From Parasedimentitalea marina (GTDB lineage Bacteria > Pseudomonadota > Alphaproteobacteria > Rhodobacterales > Rhodobacteraceae): a DNA stretch of 64,000 bases. A program made the position numbers and the translations under genes. Under the pieces are notes generated by a model. The model ran no database searches. It saw only the letters and a list, made by a program, of their open reading frames with translations, and was not told the DNA's origin. Of the stretch, positions 7,687 to 17,256 are shown one piece after another. The stretch is taken from positions 2,046,001 through 2,110,000 of the forward strand of contig NZ_CP033219.1 in the NCBI RefSeq assembly GCF_004006175.1. Reading direction: 5' to 3'. Within the stretch, counting starts at the first letter, position 1. The number at the start of each line of letters is the position of its first letter.

Positions 7687-10158
7687 TTAACGCGGTTGAA
7701 TTCGGGTGATGCCCACTGCTGCAGCCCGCGCCAGTTCAGTATCCAAAGACATCGGGATATATTCACCACGGCGCCAAAGCTGTGCCATGTCATCGTAATA
7801 GCGCGACAGAAAATGCCCGGATTGACCGGTCGAGGTGATAAACACCGAACTGTCCGGGTCTGAAAAATCATAAACCCCCCGATACCCAGCGGCATGTACG
7901 TTTTCAAAAGGATTGGGGCCTTCACCAGAGCTGAGCCCACGCTGCAGGGTATTGTCACCACCACTGGTGGATTGGCGGATATTCACAAAGAATCGCAGCA
8001 AAGGAACGTCACCGAGGATCTCATGGTCTTGAGTGGCTTGGTGGGCATCCCCCCAACGCAATGCCTCGAGTGCGGGTCCATACCGCTCAGTGATCCAGAC
8101 CAAAGCATCGTCAAGCGCCAACTGTGCTACCCCAGTACAGGTTTCAACAGGGGCACTTTGGCGGACATCGCACCAAGCGGCCGCACCATCAACATTGCGA
8201 TATACCCGCTCGATAAACAGTGGTTCGACCTGATAGAATTCACCGGCCATCGGTCCCAATTCATCGATTATAAGGCGTTTTTGCAAAGCACTCAGCCAGG
8301 CCGCATAGATAAGCGGCTCTGGCAAATGCTCGTTCATTTCACCATTCCACTCCGACAGCAGCCTAAGCGCGACTTGCCGTTGCTGCTCGGGTGAACCATC
8401 GGGAGCGGCGCTGGAAGTATACCACAAATCAGCGCCGATAAGGGGCAGGATGGTACGCGCGGTATAGGATACAGCATCCAGTTGGGCCTCTATGAAACTG
8501 TCGCGGGTGTGCACCTGACGGGTTTGCATCAGTTTTTGCCAGCGGCGAACGCGTTGGGTATCACCCCAATTATAAGAGACATGATTGGGAAAGGGACGCT
8601 GCAGAAGTTTGTTATTGGTGTTGCCCAATATGCCGCCACGAGGATTAATAAACTGAGGATTTGCAGCGTATGGCGCGCGACCCTGCCAGCGATTTTCGCG
8701 CCGCCATCCCTGATTAGGCAATCTGCCCTGGTTTTGATTGCGAGCGTCACGTTGTGGAATCGCGCCAACGGTTTTCAAGGCAATGCTGGTCTGATCCGCC
8801 AGAACCAGGTTTTGTGACGGCGCGATGTAATGCTCGCCGGTCGCAATTGCGTCCTGTACAGTCTGGCTTCGCATTAAATTGATCGCGGCTGTCATCGAGG
8901 TATCTACCGGGCTGAGCGCGGTCCAGCTAAGACTGGCGACATGACCAGGTGGAGTTACAGTTGATAAGCCATTCATGGACCCCGGCATTACGGGGCCGTT
9001 TTCGCTCCAACGCAGTGTCAGGGTCAACGGTTTAGCATTTTTAATCTGGATGATAGAGGGCCGTGACTTAAAACGCTTATATCCACTTGGAGTTAGGTAT
9101 TCCTCGTGGTTTTCAGGGTTCAGTTTTTCAATGAAAAGGTCCTGATCGTCTACATATGATGCGGTGGTCCCCCAACCCATGTTCTCGGAGCGGCCGGCTA
9201 TAATGGCTGGAATACCGGGCATGGTGGCACCGATTACTCCTCCGGTGGCCAATTCAAGCCGGGCCAGATACCAAAGCGTCGGAGCGCTTAATTCCATATG
9301 CGGGTCATTGGCCAGAAGTGTTCCACCGGCGGCGGACCGGTTCGGCATGGCAGCCCAAACGTTAGAGGCCCCAGCTGACCCGCGATTGGGAAATGGTGAT
9401 AAGGCTGTAGACGGCATATCTGCGGCTTCTGCGTATCGTTTCAGACCGGGAAACAGTTCGGTATATTCGGGCAATGCGGTCACACCGTTGCCTGGAGCAT
9501 CTGGAAGAATGTCGATCAGCCGCGCGGCATCATCCAGTATCAGTGTCACCCGTGCCCGCAAAACTTCGTTTTGCATTTGGTCCGACTGTTTCAGCGCCAG
9601 GAGTTTCATCAAGGCGATGCTATCGGCCGGCTGCCATGGGGCAATGGGAGCGTTAAACAGGAACATTTCTGGCGCACCCCGGCCCAGAGCACTGTCATTG
9701 ATCTCACCCAGCCTGGCGTTAACCCCGGCGGAATAGGCAAGAAGGGCAGCCTGGGTCCCTGCATCTTGTTCACTAACGGATTGCTGCGCCAGCCGATACA
9801 GATCCAGGCGTCGCAGAAAGCTGTCGACATCAACCGTACGATTGCCAAACACTTCGGACAGACGCCCCTGCACGGTGCGCCTCAGGACCGTCATTTGCCA
9901 CAGTCGATCCTGAGCATGTGCATAGCCCAGCCCAAAGAACACATCTTCGTCGCTGGCGCCAAAACTTCCGAAGATATGCGGCACATTTGCGTTGTCCCGG
10001 ACAATCTCAACAGGGGCGGACACGCCGGGCAGGGCGATGTCTTTATCGTATTCAGGCAGCGATTGGGAGGCTAGAAAGTAGATCAGCCCGGTGCCCAGAA
10101 CCAACATGAGAATCAACGCTGCGGCTACTCTCATGAGCCATCGGAATAGAAGTCCCAT
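7687..10158 (-). CDS. Penicillin acylase family (S45) hydrolase
   Basis: 823 aa. ATG at 10158 gives an N-terminal basic patch plus one hydrophobic helix (VAAALILMLVLGTGLIYFLA), a signal or membrane anchor; the frame is open further upstream but unsupported. The S45 N-terminal nucleophile fold is recognised by the autoprocessing site with Ser265 in GASNVWAA, followed by the LANDPHMELSAP stretch, and by the alpha-chain start region FFGLGYAHAQDRLWQM. The precursor should self-cleave before Ser265 into alpha and beta chains. Family members hydrolyse amide bonds in beta-lactams, acyl-homoserine lactones or other N-acyl amides; the substrate cannot be read here. It is divergent from the dehydrogenase gene at 10272. 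Confidence 0.9.
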   Translation of the reverse strand: MGLLFRWLMRVAAALILMLVLGTGLIYFLASQSLPEYDKDIALPGVSAPVEIVRDNANVPHIFGSFGASDEDVFFGLGYAHAQDRLWQMTVLRRTVQGRLSEVFGNRTVDVDSFLRRLDLYRLAQQSVSEQDAGTQAALLAYSAGVNARLGEINDSALGRGAPEMFLFNAPIAPWQPADSIALMKLLALKQSDQMQNEVLRARVTLILDDAARLIDILPDAPGNGVTALPEYTELFPGLKRYAEAADMPSTALSPFPNRGSAGASNVWAAMPNRSAAGGTLLANDPHMELSAPTLWYLARLELATGGVIGATMPGIPAIIAGRSENMGWGTTASYVDDQDLFIEKLNPENHEEYLTPSGYKRFKSRPSIIQIKNAKPLTLTLRWSENGPVMPGSMNGLSTVTPPGHVASLSWTALSPVDTSMTAAINLMRSQTVQDAIATGEHYIAPSQNLVLADQTSIALKTVGAIPQRDARNQNQGRLPNQGWRRENRWQGRAPYAANPQFINPRGGILGNTNNKLLQRPFPNHVSYNWGDTQRVRRWQKLMQTRQVHTRDSFIEAQLDAVSYTARTILPLIGADLWYTSSAAPDGSPEQQRQVALRLLSEWNGEMNEHLPEPLIYAAWLSALQKRLIIDELGPMAGEFYQVEPLFIERVYRNVDGAAAWCDVRQSAPVETCTGVAQLALDDALVWITERYGPALEALRWGDAHQATQDHEILGDVPLLRFFVNIRQSTSGGDNTLQRGLSSGEGPNPFENVHAAGYRGVYDFSDPDSSVFITSTGQSGHFLSRYYDDMAQLWRRGEYIPMSLDTELARAAAVGITRIQPR

Positions 10159-10271
10159 GTATGGTTGGTTCCTTGGGTATTGTTCATTCAAAAGTCGAAG
10201 GCGATTGAACCTTTCGACACTGCTGCTACGGTCGCGCCAACATAGGCTAAGTCGGATCAGGGGGAAAGCAG

Positions 10272-11144
10272 ATGGCGAATATAGCATTTTTAGGTTTGGG
10301 AGTAATGGGGTACCCGATGGCCGGGCATCTTCAGGCTGCCGGACATCATGTAACGGTGTATAACCGTACAGCTGCAAAGGCCAAGGCCTGGAGCCAGGAA
10401 CATGGGGGTGCCCATGCCGCAACACCGCGTGAAGCAGCGACTGGGGCTGATTTTGTAATGGCTTGCGTTGGCAACGACGATGATTTGCGCGCGGTATGTC
10501 AGGGCGCGGACGGAGCGTTTGCAGGTATGGCGCAGGACACTGTGTTTGTTGATCACACAACGGTGTCGGCCAAAGTGACGCGGGAACTGTATACGGTAGC
10601 GCATGCAGCCGGTGTTGCCTTTATAGATGCGCCGATTTCGGGCGGCCAGGCCGGGGCCGAGAATGGTGTTTTGTCGGTGATGTGCGGTGGAGACGAAGCT
10701 GCATATGGCCGGGCTGTTCCGATTGTCGACGCCTATTCGCGGATTTGCCGCCGCATCGGGGCCAGCGGTGCAGGTCAGATGACAAAGATGTGCAATCAGA
10801 TTGCCATTGCAGGCTTGGTGCAGGGATTAAGTGAAGCAATGCATTTTGCAGAGAAAGCGGAACTGGACAGCCGAGCCGTTGTCGAAGTCATCAGTCAGGG
10901 CGCTGCTGGCAGTTGGCAAATGTCGAACCGCTATGAAACTATGATTGAAGATCACTTTGAGCATGGCTTTGCCGTGGACTGGATGCGCAAAGATCTGGGA
11001 ATCTGTCTGGACGCGGCAAATGAAACCGGTGCCAGTTTGCCAGTGACGGCTTTGGTTGATCAGTTCTATAAAGAGGTGCAAAAACAAGGTGGCGGACGCT
11101 GGGATACGTCAAGCCTGCTTAAGCGACTGCGGCTTCTAGGTTGA
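10272..11144 (+). CDS. NAD(P)-dependent beta-hydroxyacid dehydrogenase (3-hydroxyisobutyrate dehydrogenase family)
   Basis: 290 aa. The N-terminal Rossmann motif is FLGLGVMGYPMAGHL, followed by a basic residue in VYNRT that favours NADP(H). The substrate motif DAPISGGQAGAENG is near residue 118, and the helix with the catalytic Lys is GQMTKMCNQIAIAG. This places it among 3-hydroxyisobutyrate, tartronate semialdehyde or glyoxylate reductases. The exact substrate is not determined; it is not in a visible valine-degradation operon. A stem-loop terminator follows the stop. Confidence 0.88.
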   Translation: MANIAFLGLGVMGYPMAGHLQAAGHHVTVYNRTAAKAKAWSQEHGGAHAATPREAATGADFVMACVGNDDDLRAVCQGADGAFAGMAQDTVFVDHTTVSAKVTRELYTVAHAAGVAFIDAPISGGQAGAENGVLSVMCGGDEAAYGRAVPIVDAYSRICRRIGASGAGQMTKMCNQIAIAGLVQGLSEAMHFAEKAELDSRAVVEVISQGAAGSWQMSNRYETMIEDHFEHGFAVDWMRKDLGICLDAANETGASLPVTALVDQFYKEVQKQGGGRWDTSSLLKRLRLLG

Positions 11145-11162
11145 AATCATTGTGAAAATGCA

Positions 11163-11190
11163 AAACGCGCCGGTTCTGGCGCGTTTTTGT
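11163..11190 (+). terminator. Intrinsic terminator of the hydroxyacid dehydrogenase gene
   Basis: A 9-bp perfect stem AAACGCGCC/GGCGCGTTT with a 6-base loop (GGTTCT) runs into a T tract. It lies 18 bp after the stop codon. Confidence 0.88.
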
Positions 11191-11209
11191 TGGTCAAACT
11201 TCTGGTTTA

Positions 11210-11785
11210 TCAGGGGATGATACGAGTGTATTTTGACCCTTCAAGGGTAGCCCCGACCTGAAGACCAGCCTGTCCAAAAATGGCGGCCAATATCGGTGAG
11301 GTCAGTGTATTTGTGTCGGTTGCCAAAGTATCGCCTTGGTCACGGATGACGTAGCCAATATCGGCGCCAGCTGTCCAGCCAGTTGCACGCCGGAACGAGC
11401 TTAGGGCATCTTGGGTCATGAAGAACAATACGTGGGAATATTGCTGAGCGCCAATTTGCAGACCTGCGTTGGCTTTAACCGTGGAATAGTAGTCGACGGT
11501 AGCGCCATTGATACGTAATGCGCCCCGGCCATAGCCAGCCCCGAAGATGAATCCAGCTTCGGTCACCAGCGGCATCACCAGCATTCCAGTGGATTTTTCT
11601 ACTAGTGTTTGGGTATTGGGGTGTAAGTTTCGCATTTGAGACAACGTGGCATCAACGCGGGCGTCAATGGTCGATGCTCCGCTGCTGCCAACGCCATTCC
11701 CGCAGGCCGCCGTCAGTCCGGTGGTCGCTATGGCGCCTAGGGCGAAACCGCGACGAGTCAGCCTTGTTGAAATTATATTAGTCAT
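11210..11785 (-). CDS. SYLF/YSC84-type lipid-binding lipoprotein
   Basis: 191 aa from the ATG at 11785, which has AGGCAG a short distance upstream; an earlier in-frame codon at 11815 adds ten residues of no clear value. The N-terminus has an RRGF pair, a hydrophobic core and a lipobox (LTAAC), giving a lipoprotein with a Tat-like signal. The C-terminal two thirds match the SYLF (YSC84) pattern: GMLVMPLVTEAGFIFGAGYGRG, then ADIGYVIRDQGDT. In the family this domain binds phosphoinositides or other lipids; the bacterial role is unknown. Single-gene unit. Confidence 0.82.
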   Translation of the reverse strand: MTNIISTRLTRRGFALGAIATTGLTAACGNGVGSSGASTIDARVDATLSQMRNLHPNTQTLVEKSTGMLVMPLVTEAGFIFGAGYGRGALRINGATVDYYSTVKANAGLQIGAQQYSHVLFFMTQDALSSFRRATGWTAGADIGYVIRDQGDTLATDTNTLTSPILAAIFGQAGLQVGATLEGSKYTRIIP

Positions 11786-11948
11786 TGAGTTCACTGCCTG
11801 TAATTGCTCGATCAAGGCCGGTTGATCCGGCTCTGGTTGGTCTTATAGGTGTTTTTCGGCCGAATGTCATCAATGGGTATCAAATGATGCGCGGCTTCTT
11901 GCTGGACGCATCACAGTATACAAGCATGGATTAAAGGCGCGAAAACTT

Positions 11949-12947
11949 TCAGGTATTGAGTATCCGTGCGACTTCGGGTGCGAAATACGTCAGAATACCG
12001 TCACAGCCGGCCCGTTTGAAGGCCATCAGGTTTTCCAACATCACTTTTTCGCCATCAATCCAGCCATTCAGTGCAGCAGCCTGGATCATCGCGTATTCGC
12101 CTGAAACCTGATAGGCAAAGGTGGGCACACCAAAATTGGTTTTGACCCGGTGGCAGATGTCGAGATAGGCAATGCCCGGTTTGACCATCACCATATCTGC
12201 GCCCTCAATCAGGTCGCGCTGTACCAGCCGCATTGCCTCGTCACCATTGGCAGGGTCCATCTGATATGTTTTCTTGTCTCCCGACAGCGCACCCGAAGCA
12301 CCAACAGCGTCACGGAAAGGGCCATAGTAGCCGGATGCATATTTGGCCGAGTAAGACAGGATCATCACATTACTGTGGCCCGCTTTCTCCAAAGCCTGGC
12401 GCATGGCGCCAATACGGCCGTCCATCATATCTGACGGACCAATGATATCTGCGCCTGCTTCAGCCTGGGCCAGCGTCATTTTCACCAGAGCTTCAACAGT
12501 GGCGTCGTTGACGATCTCGCCATCCACCACAAATCCGTCGTGGCCATTGATATTATAGGGATCCAGCGCCACATCCGTCATGACAGCAATATTTGGCGCC
12601 GCAGATTTGATCGCACGGACCGCTTGATTTGTGAGGTTGTCAGGGCTCCAGGCTTCGGCGCAGTCTTCCGTCTTCAGGCTGGCGTCCGTATATGGAAAGA
12701 TGCAAATCGACGGAATGCCCAGCGCTTGAGCTTCGATGGCTGCGGCAGCGATTTTGTCAACGGACCGTCGCATGACACCGGGCATCGACGCAATTGGCTC
12801 TTCAATACCTGTGCCGTCGCGGACAAAAACAGGCCAGATCAAATCGCCGACACTTAGCGTATTTTCGCGCACCAGATCCCGGATCGCCGGTGTTGCACGG
12901 GTTCGGCGCAGGCGTGCGGCTGGAAAGGAGGCAACGGTCGGCGTCAT
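11949..12947 (-). CDS. hemB: Delta-aminolevulinic acid dehydratase (porphobilinogen synthase)
   Basis: 332 aa, standard length. It condenses two 5-aminolevulinates to porphobilinogen in tetrapyrrole synthesis. The Schiff-base lysines lie in MILSYSAKYASGYYGPFRDA (about residue 205) and MVMVKPGIAYLD (about 256). The metal-site region reads MTDVALDPYNINGHDG, so the Cys-rich zinc site of the animal-type enzyme is replaced by Asp, the magnesium-type arrangement. The start at 12947 has AGGAG about 8 bp upstream. It is divergent from the small membrane protein gene at 13114. Confidence 0.97.
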   Translation of the reverse strand: MTPTVASFPAARLRRTRATPAIRDLVRENTLSVGDLIWPVFVRDGTGIEEPIASMPGVMRRSVDKIAAAAIEAQALGIPSICIFPYTDASLKTEDCAEAWSPDNLTNQAVRAIKSAAPNIAVMTDVALDPYNINGHDGFVVDGEIVNDATVEALVKMTLAQAEAGADIIGPSDMMDGRIGAMRQALEKAGHSNVMILSYSAKYASGYYGPFRDAVGASGALSGDKKTYQMDPANGDEAMRLVQRDLIEGADMVMVKPGIAYLDICHRVKTNFGVPTFAYQVSGEYAMIQAAALNGWIDGEKVMLENLMAFKRAGCDGILTYFAPEVARILNT

Positions 12948-13113
12948 AGAATTTCTCCTGAAGTGGCTGAGAATTTGTTGGCACAGTTCCGGACAGGTTC
13001 ACAAGGGCACAAACGTCGCGGTTGTGGGTTTATTGTCGCCAGACCTTGTGCCGCCGGGCGGGGCAGTGGATATATGCCCGAACTTGACATTGCCAAGCGC
13101 AGGGAGCGGCAAT

Positions 13114-13638
13114 TTGGAATTACTTGATACTTTGGTTGAACTGATCGACATGCGGTCCTTTTCCAACCTTTGGTTCTGGATTGCCTTGGCCGTCGTCTGG
13201 TCAAGTGCAAGTCATTGGGTGCTTGGGGTGCCTATTGACCTGGTTTATCGGGCCGGCCGCAATGGCGGACAAGCGGAACTGGACCTGGAAGACTTGGTTC
13301 GCGTGAACGTGAACCGGATGTTGTATATTGTGCAGGTTTCCGGTGCCTGGTTGCTTGGATTTGTGTGTTTTATTTTGTCCGGATTACTGGTTCTCGGAGT
13401 GGTTTATGATGTTGAATTTGCACAGGCGGTATTTCTGTTGCTCTTTCCACTGGCTCTGGTCGGATGCGTCAGTTTGGCGACTGCAAACAAGATCGCACGG
13501 GATCATGTGATGGGGGAGGGACTGCGGAAACTACTGGTCCGTTGTCGCATATACATTCAGATGATCGGTACTATTGCTATCTTTGTGACGGCGATGTGGG
13601 GGATGTATCAGAACCTGAAATATGGTTTTCTCGGCTAA
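13114..13638 (+). CDS. Small membrane protein of Rhodobacterales, function unproven
   Basis: 174 aa if read from TTG at 13114, which has an AGGGAG ribosome-binding site 7 bp upstream; the first ATG (13150) would remove twelve residues and has no clear site. Three or four hydrophobic helices are visible (LWFWIALAVVWSSASHWVLG; LLGFVCFILSGLLVLGVVY; AVFLLLFPLALVGCVSLAT; MIGTIAIFVTAMWGMY). From memory, relatives are often labelled 'component of SufBCD complex', but nothing in this sequence (no cysteine cluster or Suf neighbour) supports a Fe-S role. It lies 39 bp upstream of mfd on the same strand and may be cotranscribed with it. Confidence 0.75.
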   Translation: MELLDTLVELIDMRSFSNLWFWIALAVVWSSASHWVLGVPIDLVYRAGRNGGQAELDLEDLVRVNVNRMLYIVQVSGAWLLGFVCFILSGLLVLGVVYDVEFAQAVFLLLFPLALVGCVSLATANKIARDHVMGEGLRKLLVRCRIYIQMIGTIAIFVTAMWGMYQNLKYGFLG

Positions 13639-13677
13639 GCGTGAAGCTGTTTGATTTTCGGTGAAGGAGAGGCGCGA

Positions 13678-16600
13678 ATGGCGCAGCGTATGATGACCAT
13701 GGGCGGTGCGCCTGAGGGGTTTGACGCCCGTCTTGTCCTCAACGAGGTGCAAAAGTCGGGTGGACCGGTTCTGCATGTGGCACGTGATGACAAACGCATG
13801 GAGGCGATGCGGGCGGCGCTGGCATTTTATAGCCCCGACATGCCAGTCATTATCTTTCCTGGCTGGGATTGTTTACCCTATGACCGAGTGTCGCCCAATG
13901 CTGATATCGCCGCTGCGCGGATGGCGACGCTGGCGGCACTGGTACACCAAATGCCCAAAGCCTTTGTGTTGCTCACCACCTTGAATGCGGCGACCCAACG
14001 TGTACCGGGACGAGATGTACTACAAGAGGCCGCTTTTTCGGCACAGGTAGACCGACGCATTGACGAAAAAGCACTTCGTAATTTTCTGGTCAGAATGGGC
14101 TATACCCAAAGCCCAACAGTGATGGAACCGGGTGACTATGCGATCCGGGGAGGCATCATCGATGTCTTTCCTCCTGGAGAAAGCGGCCCCATAAGGTTGG
14201 ATCTGTTTGGCGATGTGTTGGACGGCGCGCGGCGGTTTGACCCGGCTAGCCAACGGACCATCGAAAAACTGGACCTGGTCGAATTGGCGCCTGTGTCCGA
14301 AGTTATTCTGGACGAGACCGCGATCACGCGGTTCAGGCAGAATTACCGCATAGAATTCGGAGCTGCCGGCACCGATGATCCGCTTTACGAAGCGGTAAGT
14401 GCAGGCCGCAAACATCAGGGCATCGAACATTGGCTGCCGTTCTTTCATGCCAAACTTGAAACGCTGTTTGATTTTCTGCCCCAAGCGACAATAACTCTAG
14501 ATCACCAGGTGACTCCTGCCAGGTTGGCACGCTGGGACACAATCGAAGACCAGTTTGAGAACCGCAAGATTGCGATGCAGGCCAAAGGTCGGATCGATAC
14601 GGTATATAAGCCAACACCACCCGGTTTATTATATCTGGACGATACGGCTTGGGAGCAGGCCGTAGGTGCGCATCGTGTAATCCAGCTGCACCCGTTACCG
14701 CAGGCCAATGGTCCTGGGGTGGTTGATGCTGGCGGCCGTATCGGACGCAATTTCGCGCCTGAGCGGCAAATGGAAAGTGTTAGCCTTTTCAGCTCACTGT
14801 CTGATCATATTAAAGTTAAACTGCAAGATGGACCGGTGGTTGTCGCTTCTTATTCAGAAGGCGCGCGCGAACGATTGACGGGGCTGATAGAAGACGAAGG
14901 CCTCAGCGAAGTTATTTCGATATCAAATGGCACCCGGCTTGGAAAATCGGGGCTGTATCTGGCCGTATGGGCCTTGGAACATGGGTTCGTCACCCCGGAC
15001 ATGACCGTTATTTCCGAGCAGGACGTGCTGGGTGATCGATTGATCCGGGCGCCACGCAAACGCCGCAAAGCTGAAAACTTCCTGACCGAAACCCAATCTC
15101 TTGGTGCAGGGGATTTGGTGGTGCATGTTGATCACGGCATCGGCCGCTTCCTTGGGTTAGAGGTCATCACAGCGGCTGGCGCTGCACATGAATGCATTCT
15201 GTTGCAATATGCCGAGGACGCACGACTGTATTTGCCGGTCGAAAACATCGAACTTCTGTCGAAATATGGTCACGATGAAGGCCTGTTGGATCGGCTGGGC
15301 GGCGGTGCCTGGCAGGCCAAGAAAGCCAAACTGAAAGAGCGCATCCGTGAGATGGCTGACAGGTTGATCCGCGTTGCTGCCGAGCGAGCATTGCGTAAGG
15401 CACCAGTTCTGGATCTACCTCCGGGCAGTTGGGATACTTTTTCGGCGCGCTTCCCTTATCAGGAAACCGACGATCAGTTGCGGGCCATAGGCGAAGTCAT
15501 CGACGATTTGACTTCGGGCCAGCCAATGGATCGATTGATCTGTGGGGATGTCGGATTTGGTAAGACTGAGGTGGCTATGCGAGCTGCCTTTGTTGCTGCA
15601 ATGTCCGGTGTGCAGGTCGCTATTGTTGCTCCAACCACTTTGCTGGCGCGACAGCACTATGCCAGCTTTGCCGAACGGTTTCGTGGTTTTCCGCTGGAAG
15701 TCAGGCAATTGTCTCGCTTTGTTAGTGCAAAGGATGCACAAAGCACACGAGATGGGATGGCACGAGGCACTGTGGATATTGTCATCGGCACGCATGCTTT
15801 GCTGGCAAAAAACATACGGTTCAGGGACTTGGGCCTGTTGATCATTGACGAAGAGCAGCATTTTGGTGTGGGTCACAAAGAACGCCTGAAACAAATGCGC
15901 ACTGACATTCACGTGCTAACACTGACGGCGACGCCAATCCCACGTACCTTGCAGCTCTCCCTGTCAGGGGTGCGGGATCTGTCTATCATTGGCACCCCTC
16001 CAGTGGACCGCCTGGCGATCCGCACCTATGTCAGCGAATTCGATACCGTCACCATTCGCGAAGCACTACTGCGGGAACATTATCGCGGTGGGCAAAGTTT
16101 CTACGTGGTTCCCAGAGTCAGCGATCTGCCGGATATCGAGGCCTTTCTCAAAGAACAAATGCCCGAACTGACCTATGTGATTGCCCATGGCCAATTGGCG
16201 GCCGGTGACTTGGATGAGCGCATGAATGCGTTTTACGACGGGAAATACGACCTGCTGCTGGCCACCACAATTGTTGAAAGCGGTCTGGATATTCCAACGG
16301 CGAATACGATGGTGGTGCACCGGGCGGATATGTTCGGGCTGTCGCAACTGTACCAGATCCGTGGCCGGGTGGGACGTTCCAAAACCCGCGCCTATGCCTA
16401 TTTGACAACCAAACCCCGCGCCAAGTTGACTGCTGCCGCCGAGAAACGACTGCGGGTTTTGGGGTCGCTCGACACACTGGGGGCCGGCTTTACCTTGGCC
16501 TCACAAGACCTTGATATCAGGGGGGCTGGCAACCTTCTGGGAGAGGAACAATCCGGACAGATGCGCGATGTTGGCTATGAGTTGTACCAATCGATGCTGC

Positions 16601-17136
16601 AAGAGGCGATTGCCAAGATCCAATCCGGTGAAATGGAAGGTCTGTCAGAGGCTGATGATCAATGGGCACCGCAAATCAATCTTGGCGTGCCCGTGCTGAT
16701 CCCCGAGGCTTTCGTGCCGGATCTTGATGTGAGATTGGGTCTGTACCGCCGCCTGTCTTCGTTGACCAGCAAAGTTGAATTAGAGGGTTTTGCGGCAGAA
16801 TTGATTGACCGCTTTGGCAAACTTCCGAAAGAGGTCAATACGCTGATGCTGGTGGTACGGATCAAGGCGATGTGCAAACGGGCTGGCATTGCCAAACTGG
16901 ATGGAGGACCCAAAGGTGCCACGATCCAGTTCCATAACGACAAATTTGCCTCGCCGACTGGATTGGTTGAGTTTATTCAATCTCAGGATGGGCTTGCCAA
17001 AGTCAAAGATAACAAGATTGTCGTGCGGCGTGACTGGCGTAGCGACGGGGACAAAATCAAAGGTGCTTTTGCAATTGCCCGAGAACTGGCTGAAAAGGTA
17101 GTTGCAGCCAAAAAGAAGACGAAAAAATCCGCCTAA
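13678..17136 (+). CDS. mfd: Transcription-repair coupling factor Mfd
   Basis: 1152 aa, full length. Start ATG 13678 is chosen because GGAGAGG lies just upstream; a TTG 27 bases earlier is in frame. In order: UvrB-homology region at the N-terminus ([15 protein letters not shown]), the RNA-polymerase-interacting CarD-like domain near residue 475 ([17 protein letters not shown]), the RecG-like motor with Walker [13 protein letters not shown] near 620 and the DEEQ box (IIDEEQHFG) near 723, motif TATPIPRT, and the TRG segment with [11 protein letters not shown]. The C-terminal UvrA-mimic domain follows. It removes stalled RNA polymerase and recruits UvrA. A strong terminator follows. Confidence 0.97.
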   Translation: MAQRMMTMGGAPEGFDARLVLNEVQKSGGPVLHVARDDKRMEAMRAALAFYSPDMPVIIFPGWDCLPYDRVSPNADIAAARMATLAALVHQMPKAFVLLTTLNAATQRVPGRDVLQEAAFSAQVDRRIDEKALRNFLVRMGYTQSPTVMEPGDYAIRGGIIDVFPPGESGPIRLDLFGDVLDGARRFDPASQRTIEKLDLVELAPVSEVILDETAITRFRQNYRIEFGAAGTDDPLYEAVSAGRKHQGIEHWLPFFHAKLETLFDFLPQATITLDHQVTPARLARWDTIEDQFENRKIAMQAKGRIDTVYKPTPPGLLYLDDTAWEQAVGAHRVIQLHPLPQANGPGVVDAGGRIGRNFAPERQMESVSLFSSLSDHIKVKLQDGPVVVASYSEGARERLTGLIEDEGLSEVISISNGTRLGKSGLYLAVWALEHGFVTPDMTVISEQDVLGDRLIRAPRKRRKAENFLTETQSLGAGDLVVHVDHGIGRFLGLEVITAAGAAHECILLQYAEDARLYLPVENIELLSKYGHDEGLLDRLGGGAWQAKKAKLKERIREMADRLIRVAAERALRKAPVLDLPPGSWDTFSARFPYQETDDQLRAIGEVIDDLTSGQPMDRLICGDVGFGKTEVAMRAAFVAAMSGVQVAIVAPTTLLARQHYASFAERFRGFPLEVRQLSRFVSAKDAQSTRDGMARGTVDIVIGTHALLAKNIRFRDLGLLIIDEEQHFGVGHKERLKQMRTDIHVLTLTATPIPRTLQLSLSGVRDLSIIGTPPVDRLAIRTYVSEFDTVTIREALLREHYRGGQSFYVVPRVSDLPDIEAFLKEQMPELTYVIAHGQLAAGDLDERMNAFYDGKYDLLLATTIVESGLDIPTANTMVVHRADMFGLSQLYQIRGRVGRSKTRAYAYLTTKPRAKLTAAAEKRLRVLGSLDTLGAGFTLASQDLDIRGAGNLLGEEQSGQMRDVGYELYQSMLQEAIAKIQSGEMEGLSEADDQWAPQINLGVPVLIPEAFVPDLDVRLGLYRRLSSLTSKVELEGFAAELIDRFGKLPKEVNTLMLVVRIKAMCKRAGIAKLDGGPKGATIQFHNDKFASPTGLVEFIQSQDGLAKVKDNKIVVRRDWRSDGDKIKGAFAIARELAEKVVAAKKKTKKSA

Positions 17137-17200
17137 AAAGGGGCGGTCTTCTTTATGGTCAGAACTCGGTTCGGTACCCGACGCCGATAGAGCATTCATC

Positions 17201-17236
17201 AAAAAAGCCACTCTGTTGTGACAGAGTGGCTTTTTT
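17201..17236. terminator. Bidirectional intrinsic terminator between mfd and the exporter
   Basis: A perfect 16-bp inverted repeat (17201-17216 with 17221-17236) with a 4-base loop. One arm starts with six A and the other ends with six T, so it gives a T-tailed hairpin on both strands. It sits between the convergent mfd and MFS genes. Confidence 0.93.
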
Positions 17237-17256
17237 GCTTGGGGTTTTGGAGTGGA

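Noticed and set aside
8033..10074. Several + strand open frames of 60-190 codons inside the penicillin acylase gene
   Set aside because: They run antisense to a well-supported S45 coding region, show no domain and have no ribosome-binding sites.
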